Source of the DNA: Cylicocyclus nassatus
Taxonomy: Eukaryota; Nematoda; Chromadorea; Rhabditida; Strongylidae
Direction: 5' to 3'
DNA: 64,000 nt
Assembly: GCA_958299035.1 (NCBI GenBank)
Contig: CATQJL010000316.1
Location: 24,157,676 to 24,221,675, forward strand
The translations under genes were made by a program, and so were the position numbers. Of this stretch, positions 32,790 through 43,366 are shown piece after piece (position 1 is the first letter of the stretch; each line of letters begins with the position of its first letter). The notes beneath the pieces are model-generated. The model was not told where the DNA came from, ran no database searches, and worked only from the letters and a program-made list of their open reading frames with translations.

Positions 32790-35690
32790 GTCTTTTTCAA
32801 CCCGGAGTAGGCGAAACATTTCAAGTGGAGCAGCGCGTCCGCACCGCCGCTGGCCCAGCGAGATAGATCAGAATGAAGAGACGCAGACTGCAAAGCGGCG
32901 AGAACCGTTGCGAAGCGAACTCCTGCCAGTCCAATTTCCGCCTAAACTGAGTTGTACCTTACTATAAGTAGATTTAGATGGCGCCCAAAATCAAATACGG
33001 TCCGCACGCGACTGCTGCTGTAGCCCGTCACGTGCGCACGATTTATGGACGGCTTGCAGCATGCATGGCTGACTAGTTGGGAACATGCAACATCATGTTG
33101 ACCATAAGGCTAACTGTCAACATGTTGTTGCATAATTGACCTTTGTAACCTCACCTACTGCTTATCAAAGACGCAGAGCAGGGGTAGCAGGGGTAGGACC
33201 TGGGAATAGCGCCTGAAATGGCGAAATTCTGCACGCACATATTGCCGGTATTTCTATTTCAGGAGCGGACGTCTGTTTGATTCATCTCATATCGTCCCCG
33301 CTACAAATGCTGCTAAAGTTGATTGCAGGAAATCGCCCATATCGCTGGCTGAACGCACGCCTGAAACGCGGCTGTTGAATACGGGCGCTATTACGACCAG
33401 GGTTGAGCGTGAAGTCAGGCGCGCCCGACCTGGGGGAAGGGGTCGTATTGGTGGTAAGACTGAGGGGGGGGGGAGGTCGTAATCAAGAATTGAATTCGCT
33501 CAAAACTAAGGAATCACTAGATCAAGTAAGGTGAAGAAGAAAAGCTTTAGACCGATCTGTCACAACCAGGGCCCGGCACGCGTTGGTTTGAAGCGTTTCT
33601 GGAAACGAAATCCCCCATGACTTCGCGAAAATTTACGAAGTCCCTCTTGACGTAAAAATCAGTAGGAAAACTATTAATTAGTCAAAATAACATTAAAAAA
33701 GCGAAAAAAGCGCATTTTGAGGTAACTAATACAACAAAAAAAGCAAAAAGAAAACATTTTGAGTTGATTAAAGGCTCTGTCATTGGGCAGTGTACCATTT
33801 TAGCGCTCAGAATGTCGAGAACCTCCTAGGCCAACCAAATCTGTGGCCTCAACAATCTGGCAGTGCATTTTTCGCCACATAGTTCAAAGGACACCGCATG
33901 TGATTGGAGCGCAATATCTATCAAGGCGTATAGATTTGCACTACTTTTGGCTCAAAAGAAGAGGAGAGGCAATAGTTTGATTCGCTCTCTTCACTATATA
34001 ATAGATTTTTGAGCGTTTTAATCGTCCAAATCAAAAAGGTCCAAAACTTATGTGAACTCTTCGAAATTTATGCTCCGAACCAACCCAGTTGGTTCGGTGG
34101 TTGGTCTAGAAACCAACAAATCCGGAACGGGCATTCAGACACATAAGTTTTGGGAACTTTTAACATAACATAGTTTGGAGTAATATTGTATACTCATAGC
34201 CCAAATTCGGAGCTATGTGATTGTTTGTGCGCTGTAAACAAGCCATTTGTTTGTTTGAGTCTTGTATTTGAAACTCGCGCGCTTGCGAAAGAACACGTTC
34301 AACTCGTGAAACCTGACATGTTCGTCGTGTTTTTTGGCGCTTCCTCCAGGACCTCATAAAAACGATGTCCCCGTTGCTTCTAACTCCAAAAACGAAGTCC
34401 AGTTTGACCCCAAACCATCGGTGCCGGGCCCTGGTCACAACTCCAATAGAACAGGAATGACTGTTGTGACCAGCATATTGATTGGCTTCATCGCAGTTTC
34501 AGCCAAATTTCAATTTTCCGTCCCTTACCTGACACTACTGAGATCACCAAAGAAGCTTGCTGTGTATATTGAGTTTAGCACTATTCTTCACTATTGACGG
34601 CCAGTGGTGACTGAACTCACTTTTTCCGTAGATAGGGCGATTCACATCAAGATCCGCCGTCAAATTGCGTGTATCTATAATGTGCAATCACAGAAAAGCG
34701 ATCATACAGTCTCCTGAGATTCAAAAACTCTGCAGGACAGACTTTTCTCGAGTGTCACACTCTGAGGTCCCGGAGGTGAAGAGGAGTAAGAGGGGGTCGT
34801 TTGGGGGCTTTCTTGGAAGGGGAGGGGGTCGTTTCCGAACGACTAGTGCCTGAACTTTTGCTCAACTCTGATTACGACTCATGTGCGCGAAACAGACACG
34901 CTCGGGACGTTCAACTTGGGCGATTCCGTGCAGTCATCTAACACCCAATATTGCGTCTCTGACCTGCGGGGAGGGCAAGCGTTAGGCGACAAAACGTGCA
35001 AAACGCAAGCAACGTAAATCCCGTAACTTAAAACTATGCACCATTTTTTCATTGGCGTCGGGTAATGTATCGGCCCCGACCCCCACCCCCCTGTTTTTGG
35101 CGGAGGAGACGTTTTGCACGGGGAGTTCCTTGGGGTCCAAAAATTGGGTTTGTCGCCTAACGCCCTACACCCGGCCTGCGGCAGTATGGCTTATATTTGG
35201 CAACATGCAGCAACATATTTGCAACATGCAACAACACCCTGGCAAAATGTACTGGCTTCTAGTCCCATTGTCAACATGTTGTTGGGTACTGTCAACAGGC
35301 TAGCCATACGTGCCGCAGGTCAGAGGCGTAGAGCAGAAGTACAGTCTGTGTCAATCACGTGCTCCACTTTCCGTGAGCACAATCGCCACGCCAGAGCTTC
35401 GCGCCACGTTTGTGCGCGTACGGCTAACATATTCAAAATGCCTCATCAGTTGGAGGTCCGCACGCAAGCTCCTTACGTTGCGCATGTGTGTTTCTCAGGC
35501 GATAGGAAGTACTCGTTTGACGCAGAATATAGCAGCATTGTGGATTTGATTTGATTCGACTCTCAATTGTGATCTTTCTGGATTTCCAAGCGCTCAGATC
35601 ACACATGATCGATACTGTAGTGGTGTCAATTGCACTGCACTCCGGTGTGTTCCGTAGCGCTTTCATATGCGTCACTTTAAGAATTCTTAT
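32790..35690. repeat. Mosaic of old repeats, no gene supported
   Basis: The interval contains a foldback at 33561-34440 and diverged, partly inverted blocks shared between about 33060-33200 and 35180-35340 (CAACATGTTGTTG, GGTCAGAGGCG/CCTGCGG motifs) and 34960-35170 (GTCGCCTAACG). Runs of G and C occur near 33470 and 34800. The upstream region of the RING-CH gene ends here. I saw no convincing promoter element. Confidence 0.5.
33561..34440. mobile_element. Foldback element with CACAACCAGGGCCCGGCAC ends
   Basis: The terminal CACAACCAGGGCCCGGCAC and its inverted counterpart GTGCCGGGCCCTGGTCACAA enclose 880 bp. There is an internal GGTTGGT/ACCAACC cluster near 34080-34120. The superfamily is unknown. 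Confidence 0.55.
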
Positions 35691-35797
35691 ATTCTTATAA
35701 CTCAGTGGAATTATTTAAATCTCGAATATCCGATAGCCCTCAGCATAAGCTCGCTAGAGCTCAAATTCACGCTTGCAGCTCAGTCGCCCTCTACATA

Positions 35798-38700
35798 ATG
35801 CCAGTTCTCGCCACATCATTGAACTCCTCGCTTGGTCCTGCCGTCTGTCGTGTATGCTTATGTGGAGAAACATCAATTCCTTATCTCGGGAAATCTCCTG
35901 GAGAGCCTTTGATCTCTCCATGCCACTGCAAGTAAGTGCTTTAAAACAATCTGGTCCAGCATTCCCTTTTCCGTTTCATTTTTGTGCTCGAAAACAACCA
36001 AGTTGCAGTCGTTTTGAGAATTGTTCACACGTTCTTTTATGATTTGGAACTTAAAATTTGAATAAATTTTTGCTACTCACATGCAATTTAGTAGCAGTTT
36101 TATTCTCACTCAAGCATATTTCTAGGGGAACAATGGGATTGTATCACCGCAGCTGTTTGGAACACTGGTTATCCATATCGCGAACTTATTGGTGTGAAAT
36201 CTGCAAATTTCGATACGAAGTTGGAAGGTACGTTGAGCCTTTAGGTGGAGAGCTGTTTTTTTTCTCACATAGAAGCTACGATTTCGCTCTGTTTTCGAGC
36301 ATTATTTCAGTTGATCTCGAAGTTTCGATGAGGGCACTCCACTTGATCCAACTTGAACCAAAGTCCAAAAGCCTTGATTTTGACAGAGCTAAAAGTCTTG
36401 CTTTTCTACAGTACGAATCTAATCTGACCTATGACGAAACGTTTTCACTATAGTTCATCAGTCCAGAAATTATAAGTAGTGGTAAAGTAAAGGAGCGTTG
36501 CGTTCCGTAATTAGCCAATGATAATTAATGACCTACAGGCAGCCATCTGTAGCGACTGGTTCCATGTCATCCTAAAGGTTTTGCGGCCGTTAAAAAGTCG
36601 GTTGAGCAGGTTGCCATAGGTTCATGAACTTTGGGAAGCTACCGCAACTAACACATAAAGTACTCACTATAGCCTTTTTGGAGGAAGGTGGGGAAGGGGC
36701 GGGGAAAAATTTTGGTCAAAATTACTTGCCTTATGGGAGTGACATGATCTCAAATTTTCAAGAACTTTGGGGTACTGAAAAGATATAGGACATGGTGGTA
36801 GGTGGTGTCTAGTAAAAGCCTTGTCGTCCAAGGATCAGTCTTGTTGAGCGTACCAATTTGTCTTTTGAGCAGATTTGTACAAGTTTGTTATTTTGATCGC
36901 CTAGGGACCCGTCATACTTCGCCGAGGAAAGCCTAAAAAAGCCCGAAAGAGCCGAAACGCCCCCTCCGTTTTGCCGCTAAGGAATGTGTGTTGTTTCACA
37001 GTCGAGTCTTTTCGCTTCATTTCCTGTCGTCTGCACATCAAAAAAATGTCAAAATTCTACCAAAAGTTCGTTTCTGCGTTTCGGCACTTTCGGGCTTTTT
37101 TGGGCTTTTTCGGTCTTTTTGGGGCTTTTTGGGCTTTTCTCAGCGAAGTATGATGTGTCCTCTAACTCGCTGTTGGTGGAGTGAAAATCACTCAACCTCT
37201 AAACTCAAAACTTTTTCAATTTTGGCTTGGCAAAATGCACCAAGCTTTGTTTCAGGCGCAAGCAAGGTTTCCTATCATATATTCGTAATAACTGGCATTG
37301 CTATGGTGCAAGTAGTGAAGGTCATAGTATAGCGGGAGACTGTGCTTGTCTCTTGATTCTGTTGCCGCTCACAATTGGAGGATCCATTCTCTGCCTACAG
37401 AGTGCTGCTGAGAAACTTCAATATGTGAATGAAAAGGGCGATTTTGAACGAGTACACGGTGAGTTGTTGTCTTCGAGCGTAATCACAGTCAATTTTACGT
37501 TGGTTGTCAATCACATGACCTTGTCTCAAAAAAGTTCCTGCCTTTTCTGCGTGCGTAGGTTCCAAATTGTTTCTGCCTTTACAAGACTTCGTAACATTGT
37601 GTCTCATTATATGCACTTGCGGTCATCCAAGAAAACTTTGGTCAGCCGCGCTGTTTTGTACAGTGAAATCTTTCAAGACAGCTGCGTTTGCGGTGGCTGG
37701 GAACGATTCTAGTATTGTAGATCAATTACATCGTAATATATGAGTGATGTGTATGTTATTATTTGCTTCCTGCTTTTCCAGAAATAGTTGCGCTGGGGTT
37801 AATGGCTTTGTTTCTCATAGTCATTTTCGGCTTTTGGGTGGTGTTTATGGTGATGTTCTACTCGAAGGATTTCTATATGTGGCAGAAGAAAAATATGGTG
37901 AGATTCTTCTTATGTACAATTTTTCACGCATTTTTGATTCAGTCGCAACTCAAGTACCATGAATTGTAAAAAGTGGACCCATTTTTCCAGATACTATATG
38001 TGATTGATCAGTTGGACAGAGAGGAAGAGACGAGTAGTCGACTACACAACCGCTTAAGCGAGTCACTTCGTCCTTTGCTAATCAAGAAAAAGCTGAAAAA
38101 GTTTTTTGTATGCAGAGCAATTATTCCACTCGTCGCACGTATTATAACATAGTCTCCACTTTCATTGCAGTGCTGTGGTTGGAGTGTTCCAATCAAGGAA
38201 GACACTGTGATTCCGCTCCGAGATGCTATACTTGATTTGAATCCGCAACTGGTGGAGGCAACCGGAGTTTCATTCCGTTCACCTCGACTACCAATTGTAA
38301 CTCCTGCTGCGGTAGGTTGAATCTTTTTAGTCGTGAAAAAGTGTAAAATAAAATAATAACAATTCCATGAGATTCTCTTGCTGGAAGTATTGATGTGCTA
38401 TAGTTTTAGGAGAGCTCAAAACGCTTGGTTATTCCTTTCTAATAGGTGAGATCTTGAAGATTAGTTGAGAATGAACTGTAGTAATCATCGAAGCGAACTA
38501 TTGTTGAATCATGAAGACGAAAAGACAGCCCCACTAACTTTGACATTGAGATGGCCAAAAATCTGGGTCGGTAGTAAACCTATCGAAACTCACAGTTATA
38601 ACTCAGAGTTAACTCTGAGTTATCTCTGAGCTAACGCGCAACTTTTCGACCCCCTTAACAGGTGTTTGAACAGATCAAATCCGGAAAGTGATGATATGGC

Positions 38701-41373
38701 AGGATTCTCCTTAACACGTAGTTTATTCCTAGTAGCGCAACATTGTCCAAATCGTCCTGCACAAGAAACAGCGCCACCAAACGCGCAACTAGTGTCTACG
38801 ATAACTCTGAGTTTGGTGCGAGTTTCAGTCTATCGTGGAACTCAGAGATAACTCTAAGTTTGGTCAGAGAAAGAGAAATAGTGCGCAAAAGAAGAGGGGC
38901 AGATAAAAAGTCCTCCGGGGTACATTTTGCTCGTAGTTCAAGCAGGCATGATGTGGGTATCGTGGTGCGCAGTGAATTACAAAATTTTGAAATTTTGTAA
39001 AAACTTGGCCCAGGGGGTTATTTGGTGCGCTGGTCACGCATATGGTACCCATTTTTCACTATGGGGTCATGTAGAGGTGTTACGGTAGGTTTACGGTAGA
39101 TGGGAGAAAGTCACGAAACTGACCGAACTTGGTACACTGGGGTTATTCGGGGCGCCGATAACGAATATGACATGTAGATTATACTGTAGTGTCATCTGAC
39201 GGGGTTACGGTAGGTTTACGGTAGATGACTTAAAGCGGCGGAATTAGATGAAAATTTGGTACACTGGAGTTATTCGGGATGCAGATTACGGACAATCTAT
39301 CTGCTAACATTGGTGACATATGGAACGGTTACGGTAGGTATACGGTAAGTAAGACGGAATCATGGAAGGGCAAACTTTGAGCGGAGGATTTATTCTGTGC
39401 GCAAATCCTAATAGTCAATTCTTATCATTGCGTATGCCATCCGCTTTCTCTATTGTTTGAAGCTTTCAGCTGCGCAAAAGACCAATCCTCGTGATGAACC
39501 ATCACTGCCCGATAGAAATGGAAATGAGTGAGGCTTTGGTATAACTTGTTTTGACCTGCTAAGTGTTAATGGAATGAGTGAGTACATTATGGCAAAGCAA
39601 TTTTAGGGTTCATGGGTGTGTCATGGTCTAGCGGTTTAGTGATAGGATCTTTACGCTAGACCATACAGGTTCGAGTTCCTACTTCAACGTCGCTTTTGCA
39701 GCAAAGTGCTTAACAGCTTCTCAAGCAAACTTCGAGCTTGAGAGTTGGAATTCGGAATTACGAAAGCGGAACTCAGAGTTTCAATAAGCGTAACTCAGAG
39801 TTTCAAAAACGGAACTCAGAGTTGTCTCTGAGTTAACGCAGAGCTTTAAACTCGGAGTTTCGACCAGATTACTACCGACCCTGATGCTGTGGTACCTTTT
39901 ATCATTCTCCTCGAAAGGCCGATTCACTTTAGGTTAAGTGACAGCTAGACTTGGTAGGAACCGTATAACAGTTATGCAGAAGATAATTCTGAATCTAATT
40001 ATAAAAATATGGATGACAATTTCATGCGATACTTTGCTGAAAGCACATCTGAATAAATCAGTGTATTCAAGGGCCCTATACTCGTTTCTCCGATCTCATG
40101 CGCTTCTAATGTTACATCACTAGCTGCTGGACCCAATCTGTCTACAGCGATATTAGTCAGTACACCAACAGCTTCATTTAATATAGGTGAAGACACTTTC
40201 GAAGGTAAGATTGACATTGTGTTCCTGATTTTTCCAGCAGATATTGGATGGTTACGTGCCGACTTGTGTTAGCTTTATACTAAACCCAAAATGTCAGCAT
40301 TTCTATGTCAAAGAGCCATTCCATTCATCTCTTGATCTCCACAGAAAACGGATAACTTAGTTTCTCTCTATCGGTAGAAATAAGCCAAGAAAACTACAGT
40401 GTGGCCTACGAACCTTTGAACCAATGTTTTCTGATGTACAAGATTTGAAGTATCATATTTGAGACTTGATTTGTACTTTCTCATAATCTGAATTTATACG
40501 ACTGAGTCAATTTAATGTCATTCATGCGCCACATTCTCGGAACGTTGTATTTTTGATGTTTTCTCAAACCTGTTTTCGGCAGAAACTGCCACTAAATTCC
40601 GCGTTAAATTCGTCTTACGCCTATCTTTGCTGTTTCAGTGCCAACAATGTCCACATTTCGGCCACATTACACTAGTGCTAGCGCCCAAATGCTTGTGTCT
40701 ACTCCTCTTAGGACTTCACCACTATCAGTGTTCGATGCAGTGGAGGAAAAGCGATTAGGTTTGTAATTACTTTTGAAAACGTGGGAGTGTACCTAAAACT
40801 GCATTAGGTAATTCTATCCTTCAGTAAATCACCTTTGCAAATTTGTTCATTGCTTCAGTATTCGATATATTTGGTAGACACATGAAATTTGAAAAATTTC
40901 CTGATAAAATCGGTAGATTAATAACGCTGGGCAGGATTTATGACTTGGCAGTATCGTAGCCGATTGCGCCAGACGTGACAGTTGCGATTGCGAGTACACG
41001 GCTGTGAAAAGACAATTTTGATTTCGCTTCCCTTTTGTTTCTTTGCTGCATGGCAACGATTACATGAACACACCATGCATCCGAATATGACCATTTGCGT
41101 TCAAATTCTTTTCAATTTCTGAACGTTTGTGTTTTGTAAAACATAGTTAATCCATTCTTGTGATGTCACTCAGTAAAACTTATGTGATATACACGGTAGA
41201 CTTTACTGTCTTAGCGCTAAGATTAGAAAGAAATTTTTGACGTTGACGTAGCCAACAAACATAATAGTCGAACTTCAGATATCGCGACTCCTTGCGACAC
41301 TTCAACAGAGTCAGATACAGCAACTGACTCTGGGACTGATGTCCCAGAGTCCCCGATTGCTACTCCAAATGAA
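35798..41373 (+). CDS. MARCH-type RING-CH transmembrane E3 ubiquitin ligase (9 exons found; 3' end uncertain)
   Basis: Proposed exons: 35798-35931, 36126-36227, 37256-37458, 37782-37897, 37991-38107, 38171-38311, 40072-40204, 40639-40758 and 41279-41373. All have GT..AG borders and keep one frame (387 codons). Exons 1-2 encode a canonical C4HC3 RING-CH domain: CRVC, 21 residues, CHC, 7 residues, H, RS, C, 12 residues, CEIC. Exons 3 and 4 each give a membrane span (ACLLILLPLTIGGSILCL; VALGLMALFLIVIFGFWVVF). The rest is a basic loop and a Ser/Thr/Pro-rich tail. The order matches MARCH ligases, which ubiquitylate membrane proteins in endosomes and at the cell surface. After 41373 it could end by read-through (stop about 40 bases on) or splice to 43365. 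Confidence 0.85.
36905..37160. mobile_element. Foldback element in intron 2 of the RING-CH gene
   Basis: GGACCCGTCATACTTCGC and its inverted counterpart GCGAAGTATGATGTGTCC enclose 256 bp, with inner inverted AAGCCC.AAAGAG/TTTCGGGCTT arms. It is MITE-like and non-coding. Confidence 0.65.
39008..39355 (+). repeat. Three diverged tandem units of about 126 bp
   Basis: The block GGTTATTCGG recurs at 39017, 39142 and 39269, each followed about 60-90 bases later by GGTTACGGTAGGTTTACGGT. The repeats lie inside the 38566-39880 element. Confidence 0.75.
39614..39685 (+). other. Hairpin with tRNA B-box-like sequence
   Basis: ATGGTCTAGCG and CGCTAGACCAT can form an 11-bp stem, followed by GGTTCGAGTTCC, which resembles a polymerase III B box. 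It does not fold as a standard tRNA. Confidence 0.3.
40946..40961 (+). ncRNA. U4 snRNA-like 16-base match (probable fragment)
   Basis: TGGCAGTATCGTAGCC equals a core segment of metazoan U4 small nuclear RNA, which pairs with U6. About 45 bases downstream is an Sm-site-like AATTTTGA after a short region able to form a stem. The U4 5' end and 5' stem-loop sequence are not recognisable, so this is more likely a fragment or chance than a working gene. It lies in the last intron of the RING-CH gene. Confidence 0.25.
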
Positions 41374-42675
41374 GTAGGTTTGACATTCGATCAAATTTTT
41401 CTTATTTTTTAGCACCTTTTCACCAAAATTTGAGCTATATCCATCTGCTTGAAAAAAAAGCATTTTTTAAATCTTTGTTTGTATGGGTGATAGGGAGATA
41501 AGTGTGTAGGAGATTCAGGTTATGGGCTAAGGAGCCGGGTATGAACAGTCATACGCAGTGTGAAAGCTGATTTTGATTTCTGTTTTTTTTAATCTCACCA
41601 CTCTCTCAACTTACATGAAAGACCGGTCTTACAGGGGAAGGATACTTGGATGCCGTAGCCATTCATAATGATTTGTATACCAAAAAATGCGCTTTTGAAT
41701 CTGGTTCGTAGACTGTCTTTCATATCTGCGAAACGATAATCTGAATGGAGTTATGATTTTTTTCATTAAAAAAATTGCGTTCCTGCGGAGGGTCAAAATC
41801 ATCAATAAAAAATTTTCTCTCCTTTCCAAATGCTGAGTATGATCCAGGTAGTCTAAATAAATATTACTACGTCTAAAATTTTCTTCAGTAGCATCAAACG
41901 GTAGGCTAGATCAAATCTGGTGATTTTTACTATCCAAAAGTAGGCTAAATTTTTAAGGAAAAAAGTTCATAACTTTCTTCAAAAGACCGTTTCGCAGATT
42001 TCGAGCACAGATTCAGAATCTGCATTCGAAGGCGCATTTTTTGGTATACAAATCATTAGGAATGGCCGCGGCATCCAACTATCCTTCCATTGTTAGAAAG
42101 TTGTCGGATACTTGTACGAAAACTATGTGTATATCACTGGCGGTCCTAGAAATTTCTTGGGGCGGGTGCGACAAAATTTTTTGCTTCTCCCCCCCCCCCT
42201 CCCCTAAAAAACATTCTTGCAGGGTAGTTCCATTTTTCAAAAATTTGAAAAAATTATTCAATGTGAACACAAACAGCTGCGCTTTCTTATAAGCTATAGA
42301 TGTAGGCTTATTCCGAGCGAACCATTCCCGGGGAGAGGCGCGCGCTCAGTTCTCTAAATTCAAAAAAAATTTTTTTATCAATTTAGCCTGCTGTGTCTAG
42401 ACCGATATCTTTGCTGCTGCAGACCTAACTCATAGGCTCTAGAAAGAAAAAGCGTTGATGCCACGTAACGACCGAGTACTTCAGGCGGTTGCCACCACTC
42501 GAACCAGTCCTAGAGTCGAAACGCTATTATGAGTTTTCCACCTCATCCTCTGGAATGACTGTTTACTGCAGACCTCACATCATTACTTTCGGTTTGATAC
42601 CTGCCCCTGTCGTGTAATGTAACACAAATCTGTGATTATAAAAATTTTCTGTTTACTTTTTGGAAATCTGGATAA

Positions 42676-43044
42676 CAGTGGCGTACCGAGGGGGGGGGGC
42701 GGGGGGGGCGCGCGCCCCCCCCCCCGAGAATGGGTCGTGAAATTTTTGAAAGTTACTTATAAGGGCTATAAAAATATGCAAATGACTTGTTTATACTTGT
42801 AAATCATTAAAATATTTTTTAAAATTTTTTAAAAATTCAAATTAGCTTTATAAAAAAAATTTTTTCGGGGGCGTGGCTGACGCCACGCCCCCTTTTTCTG
42901 GATTTTCGGAGTTATGAGGCCTCGAAAATTTTTGAAACCATCCCCAAAAATTTTTCGGAGTGCGTGGCTGACGCCACGCACCTTCATTAGAAAAAAATTT
43001 TTGTCGCGCCCCCCCCCCGAGCCGAAATCCTGGGTACGCCACTG
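42676..43044. mobile_element. hAT-type MITE with 8-bp target duplication
   Basis: The ends CAGTGGCGTACC / GGGTACGCCACTG are flanked by the identical octamer CTGGATAA at 42668-42675 and 43045-43052. CAGTGG-type ends and an 8-bp target duplication are hallmarks of hAT elements. The interior has G/C homopolymer runs and two hairpins built on GCGTGGCTGACGCCACGC. It is 369 bp with no coding capacity. Confidence 0.93.
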
Positions 43045-43351
43045 CTGGATAACGGTTTGTCTTGAGAGCTTTCTACATCTTGTGCAACAGTGCTCGATGT
43101 GATAGGAATTTTTCTAAAAATAGACTATTTGTTTTCCTTTGCATCATCGCAATGGTCTCCCGAGTGCTCAATGTGTCATCTACGCATCATTCTTCTATGC
43201 GATAGCTGTATAGCTTTTATTTTCTTGTTTGACGTGATCTCCCTGTGATTATTTGATTATTGTTTGCATAAAGTTATGTTCCTGTTGACTTTGCGGATGA
43301 AACAACAACCATCTATTGGTTTACATCTACCTTATTGCGGGCTTTGTACAT

Positions 43352-43366
43352 GACTCAGTTTCAGCA
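43352..43366 (+). promoter_or_regulatory. Possible spliced-leader trans-splice acceptor
   Basis: GACTCAGTTTCAG is followed by CA and then ATG. An acceptor two bases upstream of an initiator ATG, with no upstream exon in matching phase by the best donor, is typical of nematode trans-splicing. It could instead be an ordinary internal acceptor if this and the preceding RING-CH module form one gene. Confidence 0.45.

Larger units (their letters stand above)
38566..39880. mobile_element. Non-autonomous DNA element in intron 6 with AACTCAGAGTT subterminal boxes
   Basis: The inverted ends GGTCGGTAGTAA / TTACTACCGACC are flanked by CTG on both sides (38563-38565, 39881-39883), a possible 3-bp target duplication. 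Within about 300 bases of the left end and 120 bases of the right end the near-palindromic box AACTCAGAGTT/AACTCTGAGTT recurs many times. The middle contains a 126-bp tandem repeat and a hairpin with a B-box-like sequence. No transposase is present. Confidence 0.6.

Noticed and set aside
36311..36453. Possible third exon of the RING-CH gene after ATTATTTCAG
   Set aside because: It would place an in-frame stop (AGT TGA) right at the junction; the acceptor at 37255 keeps the frame and leads into the membrane span.
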